A stretch of DNA of 64,000 nt from Utricularia gibba (taxonomy: Eukaryota; Streptophyta; Magnoliopsida; Lamiales; Lentibulariaceae): NCBI GenBank assembly GCA_002189035.1, contig CM007990.1:186001-250000 (forward strand), given 5' to 3'. Position numbers and translations under genes: made by a program. Each line of letters opens with the position of its first letter. Within the stretch, counting starts at the first letter, position 1. The notes below the pieces were generated by a model. That model worked only from the letters and a program-made list of their open reading frames with translations, searched no databases and was not told where the DNA came from. This document shows positions 54,523-64,000 of this stretch, piece by piece.

Positions 54523-55570
54523 ATGATGGCTCCCGTTCCGAGGTTCATTCTCTTTGCTACCTTCGTTTTAGGTGCTGCTGCTTTCCTGCAAGTAAGCGGG
54601 AGGGAAATGCCGGTGTCTGTGGACTCGGGAGATGAAGGTTAGTCGCCATCTTCTTCTTCTTCTTCTCTTTTTGTTGCTGAGAGTAGACAACCCTGGAGAT
54701 CATTTTGTTCATGGTTATGTGTGGGTGTCCTTTTTCAGCAAAGCATTTTAAGGAAGGAACGGTTAACGATGGTAAGTGGTTCTTTCCATGGCATCATCCC
54801 TGGTTTCACGGAGCAAACGGCGCTGGAGGAAATGGCGGCGGTGGTCTAGGAGGAGGAAATGGCGATGGTGGTCAGGGAGGAGGAAATGGCGATGGTGGTC
54901 AGGGAGGAAATGGCGATGGTGGTCAGGGAGGAGGATTGGGCGGCGGTGGCCAGGGAGGTGGAAATGGCGGCGTTGGCCCGGGAGGAGGATACGGCGGCGG
55001 TGGTCAGGGAGGAGGAAGTGGCGGCGATGGTCAGGGAGGAGGATTGGGCGGCGGTGGTCAGGGAGGTGGAAATGGCGGCGTTGGCCCGGGAGGAGGATAC
55101 GGCGGCGGTGGTCAGGGAGGAGGAAGTGGCGGCGATGGTCAGGGAGGAGGATTGGGCGGCGGTGGTCAGGGAGGTGGAAATGGCGGCGTTGGCCCGGGAG
55201 GAGGATACGGCGGCGGTGGTCAGGGAGGAGGAAGTGGCGGCGATGGTCAGGAGGAGGATTGGGCGGCGGTGGCAGGGAGGAGGATTGGGCGGCGGTGGCC
55301 AGGGAGGAGGATGGAGCTCGGCGGCGGTGGCCAGGGAGGAGGACTCGGCGGCGGTGGCCAGGAGGAGGAGGAGGAGGACTCGGCGGCGGTGGCCAGGGAG
55401 GAGGACTCGGCGGCGGTGGCCAGGGAGGAGGACTCGGCGGCGGTATTCTGGGGAGGACACGGCGGTGGTATTCTGGGGGAGGACACGGCGGTGGTATTCT
55501 GGGAGGAGGACACGGCGTTGGTGGTCTGGGTGGGGGATTCGGCGGCGGTAGCGTGGGTGGAGGATACTGA
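54523..55570 (+). CDS. Secreted glycine-rich protein, GRP array gene A, frame-broken in its repeat
   Basis: Exon 1 (54523-54637) encodes a signal peptide (MMAPVPRFILFATFVLGAAA) and REMPVSVDSGDEG. An ATG lies at 54523 and another directly after it at 54526; the second fits the paralogues better (MAPVPRF, MASFPRV, MGSIPRR). The phase-1 intron ends at 54738. Exon 2 begins AKHFKEGTVNDGKWFFPWHH and then becomes Gly-Gly-Gln/Asp repeats. The end, in another frame, is GGGFGGGSVGGGY before TGA at 55568-55570, matching the GGPGGGY end of gene B. Several small indels between about 55245 and 55375 change frame (into EEDWAAVAGRR and similar). Wall-associated or apoplastic GRPs are the likely class. The function is unknown. 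Confidence 0.8.
54925..55260 (+). repeat. 108-base minisatellite inside GRP gene A
   Basis: Three near-identical 108-base (36-codon) units can be aligned on the attggg landmark at 54935, 55043 and 55151. A fourth, decayed unit lies one base short at 55258. Each unit contains gtggaaatggcggcgttgg and gatacggcggcggtggtcag. Because the period is a multiple of three and lacks stops on every frame, it yields long spurious open frames on both strands. Confidence 0.9.
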
Positions 55571-56261
55571 AGCTTCAAGCGACCGAACAGAAAACTCCTC
55601 GAAGTATAATAAATCCGCTTGCGCCAATGTAAACATGGTTTCCGTAAGTCTCGTCACCTTGTACTCGTCACATGCCTGGTGCATGTTCATGTTTTTATTC
55701 TAATGTTTTCGAATAAATTTAAGGTTGGTTGTATCTTTCATTCCTATGCAATGCCTCACTGATTCTCCAGGTACACACATTGCAAGTCCCGTCTGTTATA
55801 AATATGGTCAATACCTCTTACCTGTGTGATCAAAATTTTGATTGAGTGTGTGAGATAGAATGTGAAAATGAGATCCCACAGTAATCACATGATTGATTTT
55901 CACCTTCATTCATTCACTTGGTCCCTCAAAGTATGCGTTGCGTGATCAGGTGACTGACCCAAGCTATCGAGGCATCCATCCATCCCCACCCAACCCAACA
56001 TAACTGGGCTCTTCATATCACAGAAGCCTGCCTGCCTGCCTGCCCGCCTCAGATCTGATCTGATCTGATACAATTTGGAGTTAATTTTTATTGATACCCA
56101 TGCCTCAGATCTCATCTGGTGTTTGTTGTTCCCGAGGGTTGAACTTGTCATGGTGTCAAAGCATGTTTTTTGTGGATGACAGGGAGTCGGAGAAGAAGAC
56201 TTAGACTTGTTCCAAGGACGAGTAGAGAGACAGACATATCTTGAACAAACAACCACCCGAC

Positions 56262-56282
56262 GGCCCTACTCCACATTAACTC
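56262..56282 (+). promoter_or_regulatory. Shared upstream box, GRP gene B
   Basis: ggccctactccacattaact(c) preceded by caaacaaccacc. The same box, with small changes, stands before genes C, D and E at a similar distance from TATA. Confidence 0.6.
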
Positions 56283-56301
56283 ACCCGCCACCTTCTCCTT
56301 C

Positions 56302-56307
56302 TATAAA
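56302..56307 (+). promoter_or_regulatory. TATA box, GRP gene B
   Basis: TATAAA within ccttctataaaatgcactgc, 52 bases before the ATG. Confidence 0.65.
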
Positions 56308-56353
56308 ATGCACTGCGCTCAGCAGGCGATTCACAACACACAAGACAAGGAAG

Positions 56354-56715
56354 ATGGCTTCCAGGTCCATTCTCTTCACCACCTTGGTCTTAGCTGCTGC
56401 TCTCCTCCTTGCCTCTTCCCTTGCCGCCGCCAGGGAAGTCCCGCAGTCTCTCGACACCGCAGAGCAACGTCAGTTATCTTCTCCTTCTTCTTCTTATTGC
56501 ACGAACTAGAAAACCCTAGATATTATGTCCATGTTTGTGTGCGTTTTTCAGCAAAGCAGTTCCAGCAAGGAACGGTTAACGATGGCAAGTGGTTCTTTTT
56601 CCCATGGTGGCATCATCAATGGAATCCTTGGTCAAACGGAGGATACGGCGGTGGAGGGTATGACGGAGGGTACGGCGGCGGTGGTTACGGCGGTGGCCCC
56701 GGAGGAGGATACTGA
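56354..56715 (+). CDS. Secreted glycine-rich protein, GRP array gene B
   Basis: Exons 56354-56468 and 56552-56715 give 92 residues with no frame break. The signal peptide is MASRSILFTTLVLAAALLLA, ending near SSLAAA|REVPQ. Exon 1 is 115 bases, the same as gene A. Exon 2 starts PKQFQQGTVNDGKWFFFPWW, then HHQWNPWSNGG, then Gly/Tyr repeats (GGYDGGYGGGGYGGGPGGGY). The intron is phase 1 with CAAC|GTCAGT and TTTTTCAG|. The aromatic and His/Trp-rich stretch before the glycine tail is shared with gene A (FFPWHHPWFHG), so A and B are the closest pair. Confidence 0.88.
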
Positions 56716-58408
56716 ACCCCAAAAGCGATGCATCTACTTCTACACCTGGGAACTACTACAGTAATCCGCAATACACCTGCGGTACATAATAAATGTGTTT
56801 GCGACTGTGTAAAACTTTGTGTCCGTACCTGTCTTCTCCATGTGGCTTCTTTCATGCAATGAATGTAGTATATATTACAACATGTGTTTCACAACCCATA
56901 CCACCAAATATCGGGTCGGATCCCTAACCATTTAGATTTCAACCCGAAATTAAAACATAAAACAAGAGAATAATCTTTTTTTTTTTTTGCATATTTTATT
57001 TATCACCCTTTGAACTTCCCATCAGTGGTGTAGTGAATAATTCGATAACAAAAGTGAAGAAAACGGTATTATCTAGTTGATCATAACATATAATTATAAA
57101 ATTAACTTCCCCAATATATTTAGTATATAATACCTATATTTTTTACCATATCTCAACACACACTCACATGGTGTAGAGTGGTATCATTTGACGCTATGCA
57201 ATAAAAAAAAATCTTGTTTCATGTACTACTAAAATTTTTTATTAACGCTATAAATTTAGATTATTATTAATTTAATATCACTAAAGAAAATAAAAATATT
57301 AATACAAAATCGTCAAGGACACATCACAATCTGCCTACCAATGATTTGTTCCTCAACTTTGATGCGGTTCGGGCCTCCGGGTTGATGGGTAGCATGTATT
57401 CTTTAGTTATATAATATGTGAGCCACGGTATTTAAAAAATCATGATTAAATTATGTTGCGCTATGAACTATTAATCGTAAAGCTAGGTTAAAGTCGACAT
57501 AATCACGATTGAATTGTTTTGGAATACAAGGTCTTTGTGTATTTTTATTTTTTTAGTGATTTAAAATAATGGGTATCCATGGGTAGTCCCCGAGTACCAA
57601 GTCAAACTTACGTCCCCGGATAGACACACTCCAAACCCTAACAAAAAAAAAAAAAAAATCAAGTTGGGTAATCCCCAGGTACCAAGTCAAACTCAGCAGC
57701 TCTGTGATCTGTTTTTGTTGTGAGGTTGAGCGTTGGTTTTGTGATGGGGAGGTTCATTTATCTGCTAACTGTTGAATCATTGACACGGGAAGACCTGGAG
57801 AGGGAGGCTGGGTCAAGCCAATCGAAGCATGACAGGGACCGCCCACCATGCGATCGATCATAAAGCTTCCAGTTGGCTCAGATCGCTGTAATGCAAATCT
57901 GGTGCCACTCCCCGATTCCCATCTGATCTCCCCAGTTTTTCCAAAATGCACACACAGTATATGCTGATGATATGAGGTAGCCTCAAGGCCTCTCGAATGA
58001 GGGAATGCTCGGCATCTTGACCTCAGGGAGGAATGATCAGGAACAAGTCAAACCCTCAAAAAAAGAAATGCAACTTGAGATAAAGAGATATCAGAAGTCA
58101 AATTGACGTAGACTTGGAAGATAATGAGAACCATGTGATGGAACTTAAACAATGATCTTCTTCTAAGAGTCGTTTGCTCTGATCATGATTCAGGCGTGTA
58201 GTTTAAGAACTACTCTCCGCATCAGGACTTTGTCAATACCAGCAGTAAATATCATCCCACATCGTATTCGTAAAGATAAATAGTTGGTTCGATGAAAACT
58301 TATATGAATTCATGATGATGTATAAACAGGGTTTCCATTCCAATGTGTTAAGCAGCTATTTGACAACTTAAAAGTTTGATAATAAATGCAACAAACAACC
58401 AGTCGAGG

Positions 58409-58425
58409 GGCCTACGCATTAACTC
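58409..58425 (+). promoter_or_regulatory. Shared upstream box, GRP gene C
   Basis: ggcctacgcattaactc preceded by acaaacaaccagtcga, closely like the box before gene B. Confidence 0.6.
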
Positions 58426-58460
58426 TTAGCTGTGGAGGCGTGTCGAGCTCCATCTCCTTC

Positions 58461-58466
58461 TATAAA
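58461..58466 (+). promoter_or_regulatory. TATA box, GRP gene C
   Basis: TATAAA within ctccttctataaatagtgg, 46 bases before the ATG. Confidence 0.65.
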
Positions 58467-58506
58467 TAGTGGCGGATTCTGCAAGTCATCCTCACACAGC
58501 AAGAAA

Positions 58507-58971
58507 ATGGGTTCCATTCCAAGGCGCTTCTTGTTCACCACCTTTGCCTTGGCCGCTTTCCTCCTCGCCCTTTCGCAAGCCACCGCCAGGGATCTTCCGC
58601 AGCAGACTCTCGACCCGGCAGTGGAATGTAAGTCACACCCTTTTTCTCTCTCTCTAACCCTATAGAGTTTGCTCATACTTGCGTGTGTCTGTTGTTCAGC
58701 TAAGCATTCTAAGGAAGGAACGGTCAGTGATGCTAAGTGGTACGGTGGCGGCGGAGGCTTCGGCGGTGGATATGGAGGAGGCTACGGCAGCGGATATGGA
58801 GGAGGCTACGGCAGCGGATATGGAGGAGGTTACGGAAGCGGAGGAGGATTCGGTGGAGGAGGGGGGTACGGTGGAGGAGGTGGCTACGGAAGCGGAGGAG
58901 GATTTGGCGGAGGAGGAGGATACGGCGGTGGGGGTGGATACGGTGGCGGATACGGCGGAGGAGGATGGTGA
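58507..58971 (+). CDS. Secreted glycine-rich protein, GRP array gene C
   Basis: Exons 58507-58627 and 58700-58971 join to 130 residues, frame intact. The signal peptide is MGSIPRRFLFTTFALAAFLL, with cleavage near ATA|RDLPQ. Exon 2 starts SKHSKEGTVSDAKWYGGGGG and continues as repeats of GGYGSGYGG and GGGFGGGGGYGG, ending GGYGGGGW. About two thirds of the mature protein is glycine, with regular Tyr and Ser. Such proteins may be cross-linked through tyrosine in cell walls, but that is an inference. Phase-1 intron with GAAT|GTAAGT and TTGTTCAG|. Confidence 0.88.
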
Positions 58972-59369
58972 AACTAAGAGCGGCCCTCCCTCCTAACCAG
59001 AAGAGAAACCCTCGTCATGCGTGTGCTATATAATAGAATAAGGATGATTGCACCAATGTACAACTCTGCTTGCGTCCATGGAGTCACTCCTCGTTTCATG
59101 CAATGCCATCCATAATTCATTCACCTTCAACACTGAACACACTTATCAAAGCACAACCGCGAGCACAGAGGAAACCCATTTCGACTGTAAAACATGCTAA
59201 TTCACTCCACTTAGAAATCTAACACGGCATACCAACCCCATCTATCACCTCATTCGGCTTGATTCATTATCTCTAATCATCTACTCTAATCTTTTATAAT
59301 ATAATATAAGTTTATTATATATTTGCATTCTACTTATGTTCATCTGACCCACCGTACTCTTAATTTCAA

Positions 59370-59371
<2 letters not shown>

Positions 59372-59410
<39 letters not shown>

Positions 59411-59469
59411 AGCTTCAAATTCCCAAGGACAAAAGGATCATTAGGCCACGCTTTCACGGTTCCTATAAG
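59372..59469 (-). pseudogene. Degraded 25S rRNA gene fragment
   Basis: The plus strand reads caagccagttatccctgtgg, then taacttttctgacacctcta, gcttcaaattcc, and finally ttaggccacgctttcacggt. This is the reverse complement of a highly conserved stretch in the 3' part of plant cytosolic 25S rRNA. There are several differences (for example ccaaggacaaaaggatcatt where the intact gene has ccgaaggtctaaaggatcg), and similarity fades after ggttc. It is an inserted, decayed copy about 100 bases long. Confidence 0.85.
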
Positions 59470-60963
59470 AATTTGAACCGGAAATTGATACATAGAACGT
59501 GTAAACTATATGTCTCTCCATGGAGGCGATATATATGTTATGGGAGTACCCAACTCAAAGTTATGCATTTTGTTCTAAAATAAACAAATTGTAAATCATG
59601 AGAAACAATCAAGCAATGAAAGTATCCGACCCATGAATGTGTACAAATGTTTAAACATCTAGCGATGTTTCTCTAAAAATACTTTTCGAAATATTTCTCA
59701 TAAAACATAAATTAGATCTCTATAACTTCTTAAAAATAACAAACACTTCTAAGTTTTTGTTCTTTTTTAAACCAAAAGTCACTTGATAACAAAACTAATG
59801 CATTTTTCAAAAAAACATATAAATTTCACCAATTTTAGTGATTTCCACTAAAAATAATAATAAAATTATGGAACCCGTTTTTGCAGATGAATGTATCCGA
59901 CACATGGATTAGTGTGAACGTTTGACATCTTAACCTAAACGGCAAAGATTGGAACAAGTCAAAGCTAAAAAAACGACAATAATGATGAAGATGGGGCCAA
60001 AGTATTAATTAACAAAACTGATTAATGTGATTGCCTGCACAAATCTACAACTCCATGTACAAATGTGTTTTGGAACCCATTTTTTTTTATATAGTCATGT
60101 ATTTAAACTGGGTCTGTTTTATAATTATTTTTTAAATTATTATTTAATCGAATTGAAATCATTTTTTGCATTCATCATGAATTCAAATTGAATCGGGTTT
60201 AACTTCAGGTTGAACGTCTCCATCCAACATGAAGATATACATGAACATTAGTCAACATGACGTTGACCCCATTTCCACAAAATAAAAAATGAAGAGTGGG
60301 GCAGCACCTCTACTTATCCGGTGCTAAACCAAGTCAATTACGAAGAGTTCTTCCTTGACACTATTATCCCTAACATTTAAATATAATCATTTGTCTTTAT
60401 ACAGTTGACTCATTCGGACAGGAGCTTGGGTTTAGTTCGAATAATGAATTTTGAAATTTTAGGAAATCGAATCGAATAGAATTTCGACGGGGAAATTCAT
60501 CAAAGTTTGTATACGTTAAAAGGGTGATAAGTGAACCAAATCCAATAGTGAATTTTTTTAAAATATGGTAAAATCAAAACCAAAATTTCGAAACCAAAAA
60601 ATCGATCCGATTCCGTAATCTCACCGTGTTAGGTACCAAGTCACGCTTAGCGACTAGGTCAAATTTAAAAAAACAAGGCTTCATTTTTATATGGCAAGTA
60701 TTTGGGCAAAGGAAAAAAAAAATGAATATGATGCAAAGATACGTACAATGCATCGTCCCCATGAGTGCTGTGGCGTGTTGTTTGAAAGAGATTTCTTTTT
60801 TTATATTTGTCATTAAATAAATCAATAAAAAATGTATACATAACCCTAGAAATCCGATTTTTTAATTGAAATAAGAAAGACATTTTCAACAAAGAAGGTG
60901 TCAAAGTGAGTGAGTCATCTTGGTTGTTTACGTGATTATCACTTCAGCGAGCAACTAATCCAT

Positions 60964-60978
60964 GGGCTACTCTTAACT
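60964..60978 (+). promoter_or_regulatory. Shared upstream box, GRP gene D
   Basis: gggctactcttaact preceded by gcaactaatccat. It is nearly the same as the box before gene E (ctaatccatggccctactcc). Confidence 0.55.
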
Positions 60979-60996
60979 GACTCTGCTAATGTTTTC

Positions 60997-61002
60997 TATA
61001 AA
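60997..61002 (+). promoter_or_regulatory. TATA box, GRP gene D
   Basis: TATAAA within ttttctataaataccaacg, 61 bases before the ATG. Confidence 0.65.
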
Positions 61003-61057
61003 TACCAACGCATTTTGGAAGGAACACACACACAAAGCCATCATAGGATCAAGAACA

Positions 61058-61489
61058 ATGGGTTCCTTTCCAAGGTTGGCTCTTTTCGCCGGCTTGCTTG
61101 TGTTTGCGCTCCTCCTCGTCTCTTCCCACGCTGTGGGGAGAGATCTAGAAGAGAAACCCGACTTCGTTGGCTCAAGTAAGCTCACTTGTTCTTGTTTTTG
61201 TGTGTGTGTGTGTAGTGGACTCACAATAAAGCCCTAGCTAGAGATTTCGTTCGTGCATGAATGCATCCTTGTTGTCTGGTTTCAGCCAAGCCTACTGAAG
61301 CAGGAGGGGTCGGCGAGTCTCAATGGGTGGTTATGGCGGCTACGGTGGTTGGGGAGGACGTGGCTGGGGTGGAGGATATGGCGGTTGGGGAGGACGTGGC
61401 TGGGTGGAGGATATGGTGGCTGGGGACGCCGCTGGGGAGGTGGCGGTTATGGTGGCTGGGGACACGGCGGATGGGGTGGTTGGAATTGA
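61058..61489 (+). CDS. Secreted glycine/tryptophan-rich protein, GRP array gene D, two apparent frame breaks
   Basis: Exon 1 (61058-61175): signal peptide MGSFPRLALFAGLLVFALLL, then VSSHAVGRDLEEKPDFVGS. Phase-1 intron (TCAA|GTAAGC, GGTTTCAG|). Exon 2 (61286-61489) starts TKPTEAGGVGESQW, the counterpart of the KW linker, and should continue GGYGGYGGWGGRGWGGGYGG. Two G runs are one base short (61325-61327 and 61402-61404). Restoring both gives 107 residues ending GGWGHGGWGGWN with TGA at 61487-61489. An identical ggctggggtggagg context earlier in the gene has the full G run, which supports loss at the second site. As written the frame is broken and runs VVMAATVVGEDVAG. Confidence 0.8.
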
Positions 61490-62636
61490 GGACACCGAGC
61501 CTGGGAACTGAAGAAACTCTGCTGAAACCGCCTCTCATCACTTAAGAATCCTAGAAAAATAAAGATGATTGGCGTAAAACTTGTCTGGTATGCCTGTCTG
61601 TGTGTGTCTATGTAATCTTTTCTAGTTCTATGTGATACTACTCTCTGTGCGTCACCAATAGACACAAAGCTCGATGCGAATCGCGATACACCTGCTGCTT
61701 ACACCGATTTACACACAAATCGTTGAAGATTACAAAAAGGGCTGATAATCCCTGCAAGTTAAGTTGACGTCGACCTTGAGAGACTTATCTGGAACATGAC
61801 TCCTCTGTGTATAGTCATGCCAAGTAGATAACTACCAGGTCCAACACTCTGTCAATTTCTGGCATCCAGGTGCTTGAGTGATCGATTACTAGAAAACAGC
61901 TTAGAGCAGAAGGCACGTATTTCCGCATATTTCACAAATTCCGATCCGATCTTAATCTGATCATCATGGTTTCTTTCAAAACCCTAAAACGAGCAAGGCT
62001 TGGTGGAGGCGCAGGAAACCCTAGTGAATGAAAGAGGTTTATTACTGGAGGGTCATTCAGTCGTTGACAGTAGACACATCGGGTAACCATGCTCTTTGGA
62101 GAAGGTGTTGGACTCTCGGTGATTAAATGGCGAAATCCTCAATGATTATTGTTGGAGAAACCTTGTGTGGTTATAAGAGAATCATGTTGAAGTTGAAAGT
62201 TATTGTAGCTCCCTAACTTGAAACTAAGATTTGAGTTTGTAGTTCCTAACTAGGAACCTAAAAGTTTGGATCTTGAGCTTGAGACACAAGAGCAGTCTTT
62301 GTATTCAAAAAAACTGCTTTACAAAGCTGTAACCACCAAGAATATATAGATAGATTTGAGTTGCAACTGTTGTAAAAGTTGATGTTGTATTATCAGATTT
62401 GCAATGGGCATCAATTAAGGTTGGGCTTGTGCTTGGGTGGGCTTTTCAACATGGTTTTATGGGAGCCTTGTGCACCTTGTAGGTCCAGTTGGGTTCTTTC
62501 CCAAGTTTCAGGGTCTTCCAAATCCACTTCAGCAAATATGCACGGTTTGGTCAAATGTTCAATGATTTTCTTATCATCTTTTAAAATAAGTATTCGATGG
62601 ATCGAGCGATCATACATGAAACTCAAATATATAATA

Positions 62637-63155
62637 AACATGTATCATGTTAGAAAAAATTAGATTTAACCAATTAATTATAACCTACAATTTTTTATAT
62701 ATTTTACATATCACTTTCAAATCCTGATGTATTATTATTTGTTCTAATAAATACTCGCCTTCAAATCGAACTTATTTGTGATCTGGTTAAGATTTATTTT
62801 TTTGATGATTATAGATAATGTTTAGGTTATAAGTTGGATTTAATTGTTTGTCACCTAAACATAATGCATCTCTTTATTTTTTTTATTTTTAACCAAAGCT
62901 TGGACCAATACGAAACCCGTCTTGATCACCCAAGTCATGACATAAGGCAAACGTTTTGGTATCATGTTAAAATTAAGGATCTAATGGATTGTATGAGTAT
63001 ACGTGAAGTTATTGTATACGATAAAACATGAATTATATTTGAAAAAATTAGATACAACCAATTAATTATAATTCTTAATTTTTTATATAAATGATTGTGT
63101 CACTTTCAAATTAATATGTGCTATTATTTATTCTAATCAATTCAACCGTGGCATG
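62637..63155. repeat. Diverged direct repeat of about 120 bases, 390 bases apart
   Basis: The stretches 62655-62765 and 63040-63145 share a(a/g)aaaaattagat(t/a)(t/c)aaccaattaattata, then aattttttatata and cactttcaaat, then tattatttgttctaata / tattatttattctaatc. They may be remnants of a terminal-repeat element, but no coding part is left between them. Confidence 0.6.
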
Positions 63156-63262
63156 CGGAGATGTATGAAGGAAATATAATTTTTCCGATCGATAGGAGTT
63201 ACAGAATGTGTGGATTATCTTCGTTGGGAGACAATTATCAGCTCAACTAACTCCTAATCCAT

Positions 63263-63280
63263 GGCCCTACTCCTTAACTC
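63263..63280 (+). promoter_or_regulatory. Shared upstream box, GRP gene E
   Basis: ggccctactccttaactc preceded by ctcctaatccat. Confidence 0.6.
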
Positions 63281-63393
63281 CAATTATGCATGCAAACAAA
63301 TAGAGATCACTCACTCAATAGTTTTTTCCTTCTACAAATACCAAGCCTTAGTGGAGCTGCACTCCCACAAAATATTCTACAGAAGGAAGAAGA

Positions 63394-63751
63394 ATGGCTT
63401 CCTTCCCCAGGGTTGCTCTCCTCGCGCTCTTCGCCCTCCTCCTAGCCTCTTCCCTCGCTGCTGCCAGGGATCTCCCGGAGAATCCCAACGCCGTCGACGC
63501 ATGTAAGTCACCCTTCCGCTTTTATCGTGAAACTCTAAAAACTTTGCTCATGCCTCCTCCTTGTCTGCATGCTTTCAGCCAAACCCAGTGAAGCAGGAAA
63601 GGTTGATGACGCCAAGTGGTACGGCTACCATTGGGATATCCTCGTTACGGGTACGGCTACCATTGGATATCCCCATTACGGGTACGGCTACTATTCGGGA
63701 TATCCCCATTACGGGGGCGGCTGGTACGGCGGACACCCTGGCTGGCATTGA
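63394..63751 (+). CDS. Secreted Gly/Tyr/His-rich protein, GRP array gene E
   Basis: Exons 63394-63502 and 63579-63751 give an open frame of 93 residues. The signal peptide is MASFPRVALLALFALLLASS, cleaved near LAAA|RDLPE. Exon 2 begins SKPSEAGKVDDAKWYGYHW. It continues as GYPHYGYGYY, SGYPHYGGGWYGG and ends HPGWH. A ten-residue piece (DILVTGTATI) is out of style. It lies between two shortened G runs (63633-63635, 63665-63666), which together lose three bases. If both are restored the piece reads as more GYPRYGYGYHW repeat. So the written frame is open, but the middle may be wrong. The upstream element is ttctacaaataccaag, a weaker TATA (63333) than in the paralogues. Confidence 0.85.
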
Positions 63752-64000
63752 GGACCCCCCGGACTCCGACTCCCCCGACGGAAGGATATCTCCTGTCACC
63801 GCGCATCATCCCCATGTATCCGGAGTGCAATAAAGATGCTTGCGTCAATCTGGTGTTGTGTGTGTCCCTGTGTAATCTCCCTGGTCTGCTTTCATATGAA
63901 AAAAATGGTTTGTGTCGTGTTTCAATGCTTCCTCAACCAAACACGGCATGCATAGGATTGCAACTTAGGCCCCAATAATGCAGAATCTTGACACACACGT
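63752..64000. other. 3' flank of GRP gene E
   Basis: Contains aataaa (63829) as a likely polyadenylation signal followed by a gcgtcaatctggtgt region similar to the 3' flanks of genes A and B. The window ends here, and the array may continue. Confidence 0.4.

Larger units (their letters stand above)
55571..56353. other. Spacer, GRP genes A-B
   Basis: 3' UTR of gene A (polyadenylation-like aataaa at 55712) and promoter of gene B. A ctgcctgcctgcctgc microsatellite lies at about 56028-56044. No other gene seen. Confidence 0.5.
56716..58506. other. Spacer, GRP genes B-C, about 1.8 kb
   Basis: AT-rich. Contains a repeated phrase (gtccccgagtaccaagtcaaac near 57585 and atccccaggtaccaagtcaaac near 57671; a related taccaagtcacgcttag lies at 60633). 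No gene seen; gene C promoter elements are at its end. Confidence 0.5.
58972..61057. other. Spacer, GRP genes C-D, about 2.1 kb, with rDNA fragment
   Basis: AT-rich. Holds a 25S rRNA fragment (59372-59469) and a repeated phrase (gtatccgacccatgaatgtg near 59622 and gtatccgacacatggattag near 59893). No protein gene seen. Confidence 0.5.
61490..63393. other. Spacer, GRP genes D-E, about 1.9 kb
   Basis: AT-rich with a diverged direct repeat (see 62637-63155). No gene seen. Promoter elements of gene E are at the end. Confidence 0.5.

Noticed and set aside
54763-55690. Long open frames on both strands and all frames across GRP gene A (up to 271 codons, proline-rich on the minus strand)
   Set aside because: They are a by-product of a stop-free 108-base GC-rich repeat. 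Only the frame after the signal-peptide exon has splice and start support.

Overview
This is a nuclear DNA segment from a flowering plant, most likely a eudicot. Genes carry many short GT-AG introns, spacers are AT-rich, and the families are plant-typical: SMXL, CrRLK1L kinase, XTH, ASR, RADIALIS-like, CIA2-like CCT protein, WVD2-like TPX2 protein. I cannot name the species from sequence alone. I rebuilt gene models by hand from splice signals and reading-frame continuity.

Layout. 0-6.3 kb: the 3' end of one NDR1/HIN1-like (LEA_2) gene, a complete second one facing it, and a shortened SMXL/D53-like gene. 7.3-11.8 kb: an Expp1-like secreted protein, a WVD2-like microtubule protein and a universal stress protein. 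11.8-16.9 kb: a gene-poor, repeat-rich stretch with nested hairpins. 17.3-32.8 kb: a run of minus-strand genes (RRP6-like exosome nuclease, CIA2-like CCT factor, bHLH35-like factor, ribosomal protein L7, TBC Rab-GAP). 36-43 kb: an XTH, an orphan 3' exon, an ASR protein and a CrRLK1L receptor kinase of the BUPS type. 43-53.6 kb: housekeeping genes (proteasome RPT4, RER1, a RADIALIS-like MYB, complex I NDUFS8, cyclase-associated protein). 54.5-63.8 kb: a tandem array of five secreted glycine-rich protein (GRP) genes in the same orientation.

Most neighbours are functionally unrelated, as is usual in a plant genome. The exception is the GRP array. All five genes share a two-exon plan, a phase-1 intron, a signal-peptide exon and a conserved (V/D)-(N/S/D)-D-(G/A)-K-W type linker. 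Four also share an upstream promoter box. Their glycine-rich tails have diverged into five different compositions (GGQ/GGD, GGYGG, GSGYGG, GGWGGRGW, GYPHYGYG). This is the most system-like feature here.

Two patterns cut across the window. First, many otherwise intact genes carry a single-base loss, mostly inside a homopolymer run, that breaks the frame. Restoring one base gives family-typical proteins. This looks like uncorrected long-read consensus error, though real decay is possible for the SMXL gene, which also lacks its central AAA+ region. Second, three introns appear to be GC-AG. The receptor kinase also has a tandem duplication of part of an exon plus an intron that stays in frame.
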